64,000 nucleotides of DNA from Streptomyces roseofulvus (GCF_039534915.1 NZ_BAAAWE010000001.1:1550001-1614000), one strand, 5' to 3'; shown: positions 26,385 through 35,408, counted from the first letter of the stretch. The notes: a model not told the origin generated them from the letters alone. A program made the numbers and translations.

Positions 26385-26660
26385 GTCGCTCACTTCCTGG
26401 CCGCGGGGGCCATGGCGATGTTCCAGAACTCGGCGTATCGGCCGCCGCCGTGCGGGAGCGCGCAGCGGCTTCCCACCGTGGGCGGTTCACCCGGTCGGCA
26501 CCCGTCCCAGCTCCTCGGCAGGGCGGCGGCGGCGCGCCAACTGTACCCGTCCGTAGGCGACTTGACCGGGCCCCAAGGGCGCAACGGTGAAGATCGGACG
26601 GTGGGACGTGCCGATCGCACACGGCGGATCCGCGTTCCCCACATGAAGCTGTCCGAAGCC

Positions 26661-26685
26661 GCGGGTCTCCTCAGAGCAGACCCGC
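26661..26685 (-). terminator. Hairpin overlapping the stop of the peptidase gene
   Basis: An 8-bp perfect stem (26661-26668 with 26678-26685) and a 9-nt loop include the TGA of the C39-like peptidase gene. It would separate that gene from the thioesterase operon on the same strand. The 286-bp spacer before the thioesterase start otherwise shows only a weak TACAGT -10-like box around 26541-26546. Confidence 0.5.
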
Positions 26686-28038
26686 CGACCGCAGCACCAG
26701 CCGCTGCGCCGGCCCCGGCTCCACGGGCCAGTAGACGTAGCAGACCCCGCCCGTACCGCTCCGGACCCGGCCGTTCGCGTCGTAGCGCTTGGTGCGGAGC
26801 CAGATGTTCTCCCACTCGCGCCGCCGGTAGACCCGGCGGACGGCCTCGTTGGTCGGGGAGGCCGGGTCGTTGGCGATGACGTCGCCGTCGGGGGTGAAGC
26901 CGATCACTGTCATCAGGTGGCCGGAGGTGCCGTAACCGGCGCCGGTGAGCTCCTCCTTGCGGAAGGACTGGGAGGTGATGACCGGGATGCCGGCCCGGAC
27001 GAGGGTCTCCAGGTCGGTGAGCGAGCGGAGCCGGGTCACCACGGCGTTCAGGTCGGGGTAGGAGGCCGCGTAGGCGGCGTTGAAGGGCCAGTTGCCGCAG
27101 CCGGAGTACTGGTGGTCGTAGGTGTGCCGGGCCGCGTGGCAGACCTGCGGGTCGGCGAAGTCGGGGTTGACCCAGGCCAGGTCGGCGGCGGAGGGGGTGC
27201 GGCCCCAGTACTCGACGATCATCTGCGAGGAGGTCGGGCTGCACCACGCCTCGCCGCCGTTGTCGTACTCGGGGTACTGGCCGACGTGGGTGTTCTGCGA
27301 GTAGCGCGGGACGGCCAGCTCACGGGCGGGGCCGGGCGCGGAGGCGGGGACCGTGAACCGGTCCGGGACGTCCGAGGCCATCGCGCCGAGCCGCCAGACC
27401 GTGGGGGTGAGGGAGGTGCCGGGGCGGCGGTAGAGGGTGAGCCGGAGGCGGTACGAGGTGAGGCGGAGGCCGCTCGCCGGGTCGTCCACGGCGAGGGTGT
27501 CCGTCCAGACGGTGCTCCGGCCGTCCGTCTGGTCGTCGACCGAGGTGCGCTTGATGTCGCTGTCGCCCGAGGCCCACCGGCCCATCACGAACCACGGGGT
27601 GCCGGTCCCGTCCCCGTACGTGCCGGAGAGCTCGACCTGGAGCCAGGTGCCGGCCGGGGTGTGGGCGTTCCAGGAGGCGATCACCTCGGTGGCGGGCACG
27701 GACGGGGTGTGCGCGGGCGAGGTCCAGCGGGCGTACTCCCAGGCGGCGGTGCGGCCGGTGTGCGGGTCGGTGTAGTCGGTACGGCCCAGCGGGGCGTCCA
27801 GGACCAGTCCCGGGCGGCGCCCGGCGACGGCCCGGGTGCCCTCGGCGTCCCCGGCCCGCCAGTCGGGGTACGTGGACCAGAAGCGGTTGGCGACGGTCCC
27901 GGGGGCCGGGAGGCCGGCCCCCTCCTCCGCACCGCCGGGTGCGGACGCCGAGGCCGGCGCGGCTCCGGCCGCGGCCGTGCCCGCGGCGGCCGCGAGCGCT
28001 GCGGCGAGGACGGTCCGGCGTGAGGCTGATCCGGGCAT
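26671..28038 (-). CDS. Secreted C39-like peptidase domain protein (Tat signal)
   Basis: A 455-residue exported protein. The N-terminus SASRRTVLAAALAAAAGTAAAG is a Tat-type signal. Residues about 45-250 form a beta-rich binding region (WLQVELSGTYG). The C-terminal papain-like domain has the catalytic Cys in NGGEAWCSPTSSQMIVEYWG, the His in SGHLMTVIGF, and Asn/Asp in DVIANDPASP. This is the peptidase-C39-like family (PF13529). Substrate unknown; possibly a cell-wall or extracellular peptide. ATG 28038. Monocistronic. Confidence 0.88.
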   Translation of the reverse strand: MPGSASRRTVLAAALAAAAGTAAAGAAPASASAPGGAEEGAGLPAPGTVANRFWSTYPDWRAGDAEGTRAVAGRRPGLVLDAPLGRTDYTDPHTGRTAAWEYARWTSPAHTPSVPATEVIASWNAHTPAGTWLQVELSGTYGDGTGTPWFVMGRWASGDSDIKRTSVDDQTDGRSTVWTDTLAVDDPASGLRLTSYRLRLTLYRRPGTSLTPTVWRLGAMASDVPDRFTVPASAPGPARELAVPRYSQNTHVGQYPEYDNGGEAWCSPTSSQMIVEYWGRTPSAADLAWVNPDFADPQVCHAARHTYDHQYSGCGNWPFNAAYAASYPDLNAVVTRLRSLTDLETLVRAGIPVITSQSFRKEELTGAGYGTSGHLMTVIGFTPDGDVIANDPASPTNEAVRRVYRRREWENIWLRTKRYDANGRVRSGTGGVCYVYWPVEPGPAQRLVLRSAGLL

Positions 28039-28218
28039 GGCGAGGACCCCCAGTCGAGGACGGAACGGCGATCGGGCGGGCTGCGCGGGCCCACTATCCC
28101 GGCTCCGCCGGGCCGCCGCCAGCACTTCGGCCCGCGTCGCCGCGACCGTCATGGGTATGGACCACTGACGGCACCACCTCGCTGACCTGCGCGGGCGCCG
28201 CTGACCTAGGCTGGCCGC

Positions 28219-28848
28219 ATGGACGACCTCGACCGCGCGGCGCGCGCCCTGCGCCGGCTGCCGCCCTCGCTCGGACCCGTCCGGCTCGTCGCGGTCGACG
28301 GCCACGCCGGCTCCGGCAAGTCCACCCTCGCAGGCCGGCTCGCCGCCGCACTCGGCGGCGCCCCCGTCCTGCGCCTCGACGACCTCGCCAGCCACGACGC
28401 CCTCTTCTCCTGGACCGGGCGGCTGCGCGAGCAGGTCCTGGAGCCGCTGGCCCGCGGCGCGACCGCGCGCTACCACCCGTACGACTGGAACCTGCGGCGC
28501 TTCGGCCCCGCCCGCGAGCTGCCGCCGGCGCCGGTGGTGCTGGTGGAGGGCGTGGGGGCCGGGCGGCGGGAGCTGCGTCCGCACCTGGCGTGGCTGCTGT
28601 GGATGGAGCGGCCCGCCGGGGCGTCCTGGGAGCGGGGGCGCCGCCGGGACGGACCGGAACAGGCCGCGTTCTGGGACGGCTGGGTGGTGGCGGAGACTCG
28701 CCATTTCGCCGAGGACCCGTCGCGGCCCTTCGCCGACACCCTGGTACGGGAGCGGACCGAGGGGTACGACTGGCTTCCCGGGCCCGCTGTGACAGCGGGC
28801 CCGGACCAGATCATCACGCACCGTGACGGCCTGATGGCGGTGGACTGA
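28219..28848 (+). CDS. Uridine-kinase-like P-loop protein
   Basis: A 209-residue P-loop kinase with Walker A VDGHAGSGKST (about 29-39) and a LVEGVGAGRREL segment typical of the uridine/pantothenate kinase superfamily. The lid and substrate region are (R/W)-rich ([17 protein letters not shown]). It probably phosphorylates a nucleoside or similar small molecule; ordinary Streptomyces homologues are annotated uridine kinase. ATG 28219. Codons near the end contain a perfect inverted repeat (28779-28803) that could fold in the mRNA. Confidence 0.82.
   Translation: MDDLDRAARALRRLPPSLGPVRLVAVDGHAGSGKSTLAGRLAAALGGAPVLRLDDLASHDALFSWTGRLREQVLEPLARGATARYHPYDWNLRRFGPARELPPAPVVLVEGVGAGRRELRPHLAWLLWMERPAGASWERGRRRDGPEQAAFWDGWVVAETRHFAEDPSRPFADTLVRERTEGYDWLPGPAVTAGPDQIITHRDGLMAVD
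28779..28803. repeat. 25-bp perfect inverted repeat inside the 3' end of the kinase gene
   Basis: The arms 28779-28790 and 28792-28803 are perfectly complementary over 12 bp around a single central base. The repeat is coding sequence, about 45 bp before the stop. It may act as a transcription terminator or mRNA-stabilising hairpin. Confidence 0.6.
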
Positions 28849-28887
28849 GCCGACGGAATTCCGCTTCCGCAAGTGCCTCGACGGCGC

Positions 28888-28917
28888 TTGACCCCGGGGG
28901 CGTACAGGTCTTACGTT
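28888..28917 (+). promoter_or_regulatory. Vegetative-type promoter of a putative small RNA
   Basis: TTGACC (28888-28893), an 18-bp spacer and TACGTT (28912-28917) match a HrdB-type promoter. Transcription would start near 28924, directly before two hairpins. Confidence 0.55.
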
Positions 28918-28923
28918 CTGAAT

Positions 28924-28995
28924 GTGCGGCTTTTCGACAGCCGCCGCGGACACGAAGCCCCCGGTTGTTCCCCCGTGATCGGGGGCTTCGTTCTG
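28924..28995 (+). ncRNA. Candidate small RNA or attenuated leader, about 70 nt
   Basis: Starting just after the promoter, the transcript would form hairpin 1 (GCGGCT 28926-28931 with AGCCGC 28939-28944), then an 11-bp perfect hairpin (28953-28963 with 28980-28990) with a C-rich 16-nt loop, followed by TTCTGCCC. The second hairpin works as a terminator. It ends about 160 bp before the next gene, which has its own promoter, so a discrete small RNA is the simpler reading. No known RNA family is recognised with confidence. Confidence 0.45.
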
Positions 28996-29074
28996 CCCTC
29001 CCGCGCCCCCTCCGGACCCCTTTCCGGCCCTCGCGCTCACCCAGGGTCACCGATCCCGGATCTTGCGCTTCTCC

Positions 29075-29104
29075 TTAAGCGCACCACCCCTGCGCAGGTA
29101 CGAT
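29075..29104 (+). promoter_or_regulatory. Probable promoter of the CbxX-like gene
   Basis: TACGAT (29099-29104) is a good -10 box. The -35 is poorer (TTAAGC, 29075-29080) with an 18-bp spacer. It lies about 55 bp before the ATG of the AAA+ gene. Confidence 0.4.
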
Positions 29105-29157
29105 GCCCGCAGGTGCGGTCAAATCCCGTCCATACGCCGACGGTTGTGGGGGACCCG

Positions 29158-31062
29158 ATGGACATCGGCACGCAGGGCGCGCAGGCCCCCGCCGAGCTCG
29201 CCTGGCTGCGCGGAGTGGACGCCTACACGATGGGCGCGTATCCGCAGGCCGAGGAGGAGTTCCGGGCGGCGGTCCGGATCGATCCCGGCATGGCGGACGC
29301 CTGGCTGGGGCTGCACGCGCTCCGGGTGGACACGACGGCCGCGCTGCTGCGCATGTACCGCAACCGCGAGCGCTTCGGGGAGCAGCGCGCCCGGCACCGC
29401 CGCACCCTCAACTCCTGGTACTGGCTCGGCTGGTGGGTGCAGCCCGTGCTGGAGAGCCCGCGCGACCTGCTGCTCGCGCACGCCTCCCACTGGCTCGACG
29501 GGCGGCACGTGCCGGAGCTGGACCGCGCCCTCGCGGAGCTGCCGCCGGTCGACACCGACCCGCAGGTCCGCTTCCTGCACGCCTGCCGCGCCTATCTGGT
29601 CAAGGACTGGGAGCAGCTGGTCCGGCACACCGAACCGCTCGTGGACGACCCGCTGCTCGGCATCGAGGCCGGTCTCTTCGGCGGCATGGCCCGGGTCCGG
29701 CTGGAGATGTACGGGCAGGCCGAACCGCTCCTCTCGGCGGCCCTGATGCGCTGCCGCAGCGAGCAGCCGCAGCGCAAGGAACTGCGCTACTGGCTGGCCC
29801 GCGCCCACGAGGGCACCGGCCGCAGCGCCGCCGCGCTCCCCCTCTACCGCGCGGTGCACCGCGTCGACCCGGCCTTCATGGACACCGCCGCCAGGCTCGC
29901 CGCCATCGCCGAGTACGACGGCTTCGACGGGCTCGACGGCATGGACGAGCAGGCCGGCCTCGCCGCGGTCGCCCTCGGCACGGTCGGCGGTCCCGGCCAG
30001 GACGGCACGGACACCGCCGCCGGGCCCGAGACGGAACCGGGTCCCCCCGGCGGCGACGGACTGCGCCGCTCCCCCGACCCGGTGCCGGCCGCGCCCCCGG
30101 AGGTCGTCCGGCACAGCTCCCCGGTGCCCGCCCCGGCCGGGCCGCCGCGCTTCCCGGCCGGGCCGACCGACCCGGCGCTGCTCGCCGAGGCCCTCGCCGA
30201 ACTGGAGGGCATGGTCGGGATGGAGCCGGTGAAACGGCAGGTCAAGGCGCTCTCGGCCCAGCTGGAAATGGCCCGCCTGCGGGCCGGGCAGGGGCTGCCG
30301 GTGCAGCCGCCGAAGCGGCACTTCGTCTTCTCCGGCCCGTCCGGCACCGGGAAGACGACGGTGGCCAGGATCCTGGGCCGGGTCTTCTACGCGCTCGGCC
30401 TGCTCGGCGGCGACCATCTGGTCGAGGCCCAACGGGCCGACCTGGTCGGCGAGTTCCTCGGCCAGACGGCGGTGAAGGCGAACGAGCTGATCGACTCGGC
30501 GGTCGGCGGGGTGCTCTTCGTCGACGAGGCGTACGCGCTCTCCAACTCCGGCTACAGCAAGGGCGACGCCTACGGCGACGAGGCCCTCCAGGTGCTGCTG
30601 AAGCGCGCCGAGGACAACCGGGACCACCTCGTCGTCATCCTCGCCGGCTACCCGGAGGGGATGGACCGGCTGCTCGCCGCCAACCCGGGGCTCTCCTCCC
30701 GGTTCACCACCCGGGTCGACTTCCCCTCCTACCGGCCGGCCGAACTGACCGCGATCGGCGAGGTGCTGGCCGCGGCCAACGGCGACGGCTGGGACGAGGA
30801 GGCGCTGGAGGAACTGCGCTCGATCAGCGCCCACGTGGTCGAGCAGGGCTGGATCGACGAGCTGGGCAACGGGCGCTTCCTGCGCACCCTGTACGAGAAG
30901 TCCTGCGCCTACCGGGACCTGCGGCTCTCCGGCTACCCGGGCACCCTCACCCGCGACGACCTGGCGACGCTGCGGCTCGGTGACCTCATGCAGGCGTACG
31001 GGGAGGTCCTGTCGGGCCGCGGCCCGGCGGACCGCGGCCCCCAGCAGGACCCCCCGTTCTGA
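29158..31062 (+). CDS. TPR-AAA+ protein of the CbxX/CfqX (EccA-like) family
   Basis: A 634-residue protein. Residues about 1-290 are TPR-like helical repeats (AYPQAEEEFRAAVRIDPGMADA). A Pro/Gly-rich linker spans about 290-340. A CbxX-type AAA+ ATPase then follows, with Walker A GPSGTGKTT (about 394-402), Walker B VLFVDEAYAL (about 452-461) and sensor/arginine-finger region LSSRFTTRVDFPSY. The nearest relatives are rubisco activases and EccA of type VII secretion, and the TPR+CbxX architecture is that of EccA. No ESX genes lie nearby, so it is an orphan remodeller of unknown client. ATG 29158 with GGGGGA. Confidence 0.9.
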   Translation: MDIGTQGAQAPAELAWLRGVDAYTMGAYPQAEEEFRAAVRIDPGMADAWLGLHALRVDTTAALLRMYRNRERFGEQRARHRRTLNSWYWLGWWVQPVLESPRDLLLAHASHWLDGRHVPELDRALAELPPVDTDPQVRFLHACRAYLVKDWEQLVRHTEPLVDDPLLGIEAGLFGGMARVRLEMYGQAEPLLSAALMRCRSEQPQRKELRYWLARAHEGTGRSAAALPLYRAVHRVDPAFMDTAARLAAIAEYDGFDGLDGMDEQAGLAAVALGTVGGPGQDGTDTAAGPETEPGPPGGDGLRRSPDPVPAAPPEVVRHSSPVPAPAGPPRFPAGPTDPALLAEALAELEGMVGMEPVKRQVKALSAQLEMARLRAGQGLPVQPPKRHFVFSGPSGTGKTTVARILGRVFYALGLLGGDHLVEAQRADLVGEFLGQTAVKANELIDSAVGGVLFVDEAYALSNSGYSKGDAYGDEALQVLLKRAEDNRDHLVVILAGYPEGMDRLLAANPGLSSRFTTRVDFPSYRPAELTAIGEVLAAANGDGWDEEALEELRSISAHVVEQGWIDELGNGRFLRTLYEKSCAYRDLRLSGYPGTLTRDDLATLRLGDLMQAYGEVLSGRGPADRGPQQDPPF

Positions 31063-31063
31063 C

Positions 31064-32125
31064 CTAGCCGGCAGCCGGCGCCGGCGCGGGCGACAGCCGG
31101 TGCGCGGGGTCGCGGACCTCGCCCACCAGCATCTCCAGGACGTCCTCCAGGGCGACCAGGCCGAGGACCCGCCCGGAGGAGTCGGCCACCTGCGCGAGGT
31201 GGGTGGCCGCCCGGCGCATCACGGTGAGGGCGTCGTCGAGCGGCAGCTCGGCGCGGAGCGTCGCCATCGGGCGCCACAGCTGCTGCGGCACCGCACGCTC
31301 CCGCTCCTCCAGGTCCAGGACGTCCTTCACGTGCACGAAGCCCAGGAAGACGCCCGGGTGCCGGCCCTCGGCGCGGACCGGGAAGCGCGAGTAGCCGGTG
31401 CGCACGGTCAGCTCCTCGATCTGGCGGGGGGTGACCGACGGCGGGACGGTGACCAGCGCGGCGGCCGGGATGAGGACGTCGGTGACCGGGCGGCTGCCCA
31501 GCTCCAGGGCGTCCTCCAGGCGCTCCTGCTCGGCCGGGTCGAGGAGGCCTGCCTGCCCGGCGTCCTCGACGAGGCGGCCGAGCTGGACGCTGGTGAAGAC
31601 GGCCTCGATCTCGTCCTTGGGCTCGACCCGGAAGGCCCGCAGCACCAACCGCGAGCAGGCGCCCAGGGCGGCCGTCACGGGCCGGCAGAGCCGGGCGAAG
31701 CCGACCAGGGCGGGGGCGAGCCAGAGCGCGGTCCGCTCGGGCGCGGCCATCGCGAGGTTCTTCGGGACCATCTCGCCGATGACGAGGTGGAGGAAGACGA
31801 CCGCGGCGAGGGCGATCACATAGCCGAGCGGGTGGATGAGTCCGGCGGGGACGCCTACCGCGTGGAAGGCCGGCTCCAGGAGGTGGGCGACGGTCGGTTC
31901 GGCGACCGCGCCCAGCGTGAGCGAGCAGACGGTGATGCCGAACTGGGCGGCGGCCATCATCCGCGGCAGGTTCTCCAGGCCGTAGAGCACCTGGGCGGCG
32001 CGGGCGCCGCCGAGCGGCTCGATCTGGCTGCGGCGGACGGAGACGAGCGCGAACTCGGCGCCGACGAAGAAGCCGTTGGCCAGCACGAGGAGGACGGCGA
32101 GGAGGAGTTGCAGGGTGCTGCTCAT
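31064..32125 (-). CDS. CNNM/CBS-domain membrane protein (HlyC/CorC family)
   Basis: A 353-residue protein with an N-terminal CNNM (DUF21) membrane domain of about four helices (LLLAVLLVLANGFFVGAEFALVSV; VIGEMVPKNLAMAAP) and a cytosolic CBS pair (about 215-345, with YSRFPVRAEG and LVALEDVLEMLVGEVRD). The C-terminal transporter-associated domain of longer members is absent. The family handles magnesium or cobalt efflux. ATG 32125 overlaps the stop of the paralogue upstream (ATGA), so the two are translationally coupled and may form a heterodimer. Confidence 0.9.
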   Translation of the reverse strand: MSSTLQLLLAVLLVLANGFFVGAEFALVSVRRSQIEPLGGARAAQVLYGLENLPRMMAAAQFGITVCSLTLGAVAEPTVAHLLEPAFHAVGVPAGLIHPLGYVIALAAVVFLHLVIGEMVPKNLAMAAPERTALWLAPALVGFARLCRPVTAALGACSRLVLRAFRVEPKDEIEAVFTSVQLGRLVEDAGQAGLLDPAEQERLEDALELGSRPVTDVLIPAAALVTVPPSVTPRQIEELTVRTGYSRFPVRAEGRHPGVFLGFVHVKDVLDLEERERAVPQQLWRPMATLRAELPLDDALTVMRRAATHLAQVADSSGRVLGLVALEDVLEMLVGEVRDPAHRLSPAPAPAAG

Positions 32126-33459
32126 CGGACCGCCTCCGCCATGGGCACCGGGGCGGTGCGCACGATCCGGACCCGTTCGGCACGGAACCGGTCGACGCGG
32201 CGCACCGAGAGCCGCCAGCCGGGCAGTTCGGCCCGGTCGCCGGGGGCGGGGATGCGGCCGAGGAGGTCGGCGACGAGCCCGGCGACGGTCTCGTACGGGC
32301 CGTCCGGCACGTCGAGGCCTATCCGGCGCAGGGTGTGGACCCGGCAGGAGCCGTCGGCCTCCCAGGCGGGGCGGCCGTCCTCGGCGGGCGCGGCGGCCAG
32401 CTCGGGGCGGGCGTCGGCGGCGGTGTCGTGCTCGTCGCGCACCTCGCCGACGAGTTCCTCGACGATGTCCTCCAGGGTGACCACGCCCGCCGTGCCGCCG
32501 TACTCGTCGACGACGACGGCGATCGGCTGCTCGCGGCGCAGCCGCTCCAGGAGGGCCTGGACGGGCAGCGACTCGGGGACGAGGAGCGGCGGGACGGCGA
32601 TCCGGCCGACCGGGGTCCGCGGGCGGGCGTCGGGGGCGACGGCGAGCGCGTCCTTGAGGTGGACCATGCCGACGACCTCGTCGATGCGGTCCCGGTAGAC
32701 GGGGAAGCGCGAGAGGCCGGTGGCACGGGTGAGGTTGAGGACGTCGGCCGCGGTGGCGTCCCACTGGAGGGCGCTGACCTTCACGCGCGGCGTCATGACC
32801 TGCTCGGCGGTGAGGCCGGCGAGCGACAGGGTCCGTACGAAGAGGTCGGCGGTGTCCTGTTCGAGGGCGCCGGCGCGGGCCGAGTGCCGGGCGAGCGATT
32901 CCAGCTCGCCGGGGGTGCGGACCGAGTCCAGCTCGTCGGTGGGCTCCACGCCGAGGGCGCGGACGAGACCGTTCGCCACCCGGTTGAGCAGGGCGATCAC
33001 CGGCCGGAAGACGGCCGAGAAGCGGCGCTGCGGGGCGGCGACGAAGCGGGCGACCTGGAGCGGCCGGGAGACCGCCCAGTTCTTCGGGACGAGTTCGCCG
33101 ACGACCATCTGCACCGCCGAGGCGAGCAGCATGCCGACGACCACGGCGACGCCCGAGGCGGCGCCGGCGGGGAGCCCGGCGGCGGCCAGCGGGGCGCTCA
33201 GCAGCCCGGCGAGCGCGGGCTCGGCGAGCATGCCGACGACGAGCGAGGTGAGGGTGATGCCGAGCTGGGTGCCGGAGAGCTGGAAGGACAGCTCGCGCAG
33301 CGCCGAGACGACGGTGCGGGCGCGCCGGTCGCCGGCGGCCGCGGCCCGCTCGGCCTCCGCGCGCTCGACGGTCACGAGACCGAACTCGGCGGCGACGAAG
33401 AAGCCGTTGGCGAGGATCAGGAGGAAGGCTGCCAGGAGGAGCAGCAGGGAGACGATCAT
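32122..33459 (-). CDS. CNNM/CBS/CorC_HlyC membrane protein
   Basis: A 445-residue full-length member of the CorB/CNNM family: membrane domain (about 1-190, LANGFFVAAEFGLVTVERAE; VVGELVPKNWAVSRP), CBS pair (about 210-340, SRFPVYRDRIDEVVGMVHLK; AVVVDEYGGTAGVVTLEDI) and the C-terminal CorC_HlyC domain (about 350-440). Probable Mg2+/divalent-cation transporter or its regulator. ATG 33459. It is the first gene of a two-gene operon with a shorter paralogue. Confidence 0.92.
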   Translation of the reverse strand: MIVSLLLLLAAFLLILANGFFVAAEFGLVTVERAEAERAAAAGDRRARTVVSALRELSFQLSGTQLGITLTSLVVGMLAEPALAGLLSAPLAAAGLPAGAASGVAVVVGMLLASAVQMVVGELVPKNWAVSRPLQVARFVAAPQRRFSAVFRPVIALLNRVANGLVRALGVEPTDELDSVRTPGELESLARHSARAGALEQDTADLFVRTLSLAGLTAEQVMTPRVKVSALQWDATAADVLNLTRATGLSRFPVYRDRIDEVVGMVHLKDALAVAPDARPRTPVGRIAVPPLLVPESLPVQALLERLRREQPIAVVVDEYGGTAGVVTLEDIVEELVGEVRDEHDTAADARPELAAAPAEDGRPAWEADGSCRVHTLRRIGLDVPDGPYETVAGLVADLLGRIPAPGDRAELPGWRLSVRRVDRFRAERVRIVRTAPVPMAEAVR

Positions 33460-33703
33460 GCCGCCGCCTCGGGGGACGAGGGGGCGGCGCAGGTACTACC
33501 GGACGATCCGTCCATTGCCGGAGGGAGTCACTCCTCGGGTCGAAGGGTGGCCTCGCCGGCCGCCGGCGGCGGCCTTGCACGCGCGAGGCGGTGGTGCGCC
33601 GGGCACCACCGCCTCCAGATTAGTCACGCGGACGCCCCGCGTGGCAGGGGGACGCCCCGGATGGGGGACGGACCGGGGTGAACCCTGACGTCCGGACCGG
33701 GGT

Positions 33704-34156
33704 TCAGGCCGTCTCAGCGCCGGTGCCGCGGCTGTCGGCGAGGGCCCGCAGGGCGCGGGCGTCCCTGATGGCGGACTCCTTGGCGATGCCGGGCTGGATG
33801 CCGAGGGCGGGCAGGCTGGTGCCGTCGCTGAGGTCCAGGAAGACCCACGGGTCGCCGGGACGCAGGTTGACGCGGAGGATCTCCGCCCAGGCGAGGCGCC
33901 GGGTGCGGGTGATGTTGACGACCGTGACGCCCTCGTCGTCGGCGACGACCTTGGGACGGCTCAGCATCACCAGGACGCCGAGGAAGAGCGCGGCGGTGAA
34001 GACGAAGCTGACCCGCTCCCCCGGTCCGAGCCGTTCCAGCATCAGCGCCACGGCGGTGATCGCCGCGAACATGGCGAGCCCCACGGTCAGCAGGACGGCG
34101 CGGGTGCGGCCCGGCCGGAAGGTGACCGGGAGGGCGGGCGGGAGCGGCTCGGACAT
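33704..34156 (-). CDS. Bacterial PH-domain membrane protein
   Basis: A 150-residue protein with two membrane helices (about residues 19-37 and 52-66) followed by a PH-like beta domain (SRPKVVADDEGVTVVNITRTRRLAWAEI). This is the common bPH architecture of actinomycetes, of unknown role. ATG 34156 is 35 bp after hisG on the same strand, so it is probably the last gene of the rib-his transcript. Confidence 0.83.
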   Translation of the reverse strand: MSEPLPPALPVTFRPGRTRAVLLTVGLAMFAAITAVALMLERLGPGERVSFVFTAALFLGVLVMLSRPKVVADDEGVTVVNITRTRRLAWAEILRVNLRPGDPWVFLDLSDGTSLPALGIQPGIAKESAIRDARALRALADSRGTGAETA

Positions 34157-34191
34157 CGGGGTACCTCGGTGCCTGGAGTGGTGCGGCAGGG

Positions 34192-35040
34192 TCAGAGACG
34201 GCAGGCGTGGATCGCGGTGGTGAGGATCGCGCGGGCGCCGATCTCGTACAGGTCGTCCATGATCCGCTGCGCCTCCTTGGCGGGGACCATCGCGCGGACG
34301 GCGACCCAGCCCTCGTTGTGCAGCGGGGAGATGGTCGGGGACTCCAGGCCCGGGGTGAGGGCGACGGCCTGCTCCAGGTGCTCGGCGCGGCAGTCGTAGT
34401 CCATCATCACGTAGCTGCGGGCGACCAGGACGCCCTGGAGGCGGCGCAGGAACTGCTGGACCTGGGGCTGGTCGGTCCCGGCGCCGTGGCGGCGGACGAC
34501 GATCGCCTCGGACTGCAGGATCGGCTCGCCGATGACCTCCAGGCCGGCGTTGCGCAGGCTGGTGCCGGTCTCGACCACGTCGGCGATGACCTCGGCTACG
34601 CCCAGCTGGATCGCGGTCTCGACGGCGCCGTCGAGGTGGACGACGGAGGCGTCGATGCCCTGGTCGGCGAGGTGCTTGGCGACGATGCCCTCGTAGGAGG
34701 TGGCGATCGTCATGCCGCCGAAGTCCTCCGGGCCGTTCGCGGTGCCCGGGCGGGTGGCGTAGCGGAAGGTGGAGCGGCCGAAGTTCAGCGCCAGGATCTC
34801 CTCGGCGCTGGCGCCGGAGTCGAGGAGCAGGTCACGGCCGGTGATGCCGATGTCCAGCTTCCCGGACGCCACGTAGAGGGCGATGTCCTTCGGCCGCAGG
34901 TAGAAGAACTCGACCTCGTTGTCGGGGTCGATGACCACCAGCTCTTTGGACTCCTTGCGCTGGCGGTAGCCGGCCTCATGGAGCATGGCCGACGCAGGTC
35001 CGGAGAGGGAACCCTTGTTGGGGACGGCGATGCGCAGCAT
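34192..35040 (-). CDS. hisG: ATP phosphoribosyltransferase, long form
   Basis: A 282-residue HisG that joins ATP and PRPP, the first committed step of histidine synthesis. The PRPP site (VETGTSLRNAGLEVIGEPI) and catalytic domain are followed by the C-terminal ACT-like regulatory domain (about 205-282, TISPLHNEGWVAVRAMV), so it is the feedback-regulated hexameric long form. ATG 35040 with AAGGAAG. It is preceded by hisE with a 51-bp gap. Confidence 0.97.
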   Translation of the reverse strand: MLRIAVPNKGSLSGPASAMLHEAGYRQRKESKELVVIDPDNEVEFFYLRPKDIALYVASGKLDIGITGRDLLLDSGASAEEILALNFGRSTFRYATRPGTANGPEDFGGMTIATSYEGIVAKHLADQGIDASVVHLDGAVETAIQLGVAEVIADVVETGTSLRNAGLEVIGEPILQSEAIVVRRHGAGTDQPQVQQFLRRLQGVLVARSYVMMDYDCRAEHLEQAVALTPGLESPTISPLHNEGWVAVRAMVPAKEAQRIMDDLYEIGARAILTTAIHACRL

Positions 35041-35091
35041 GGGGTGGGCTTCCTTTGCCTGGGGAGTGGTGGGAGCTGGGGGTGGACGTGC

Positions 35092-35373
35092 TCAGAGGTG
35101 GGCGTAGACGTCGTCGAGGGAGATCCCGCGGGCGACCATCATCACCTGGACGTGGTACAGCAGCTGCGAGATCTCCTCGGCGGCCGCCTCCTTGCCCTCG
35201 TACTCGGCGGCCATCCAGACCTCTGCGGCCTCCTCGACGACCTTCTTGCCGATGGCATGGACGCCCTTGCCGACCAGTTCCGCGGTGCGGGAGGTGGCGG
35301 GGTCGCCGGTCTCGGCCTTGAGCTTGAGCTCGTCGAAGAGCTCTTCGAAGCTCTTGCGGGTTTCGTTCGCCAT
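35092..35373 (-). CDS. hisE: Phosphoribosyl-ATP pyrophosphatase
   Basis: A 93-residue all-alpha MazG-like pyrophosphatase, the second step of histidine synthesis. The metal motif [15 protein letters not shown] is at about 43-57 and [14 protein letters not shown] follows. The monofunctional form, separate from hisI, is usual in actinomycetes. ATG 35373. It sits between ribH (35 bp) and hisG (51 bp) in one direction, linking the riboflavin and histidine genes. Confidence 0.96.
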   Translation of the reverse strand: MANETRKSFEELFDELKLKAETGDPATSRTAELVGKGVHAIGKKVVEEAAEVWMAAEYEGKEAAAEEISQLLYHVQVMMVARGISLDDVYAHL

Positions 35374-35408
35374 GATGGTCCTAAGAGTACGGGGTGAGGG
35401 TCCGCTCA

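Noticed and set aside
28924..28995. 6C RNA
   Set aside because: Only one of the two hairpins has a C-rich loop and the run is five C, so the family definition is not met.
29158..31062. Type VII secretion locus from the EccA-like protein
   Set aside because: No EccB-E, EsxA/B or mycosin genes are nearby; the AAA+ gene is alone.
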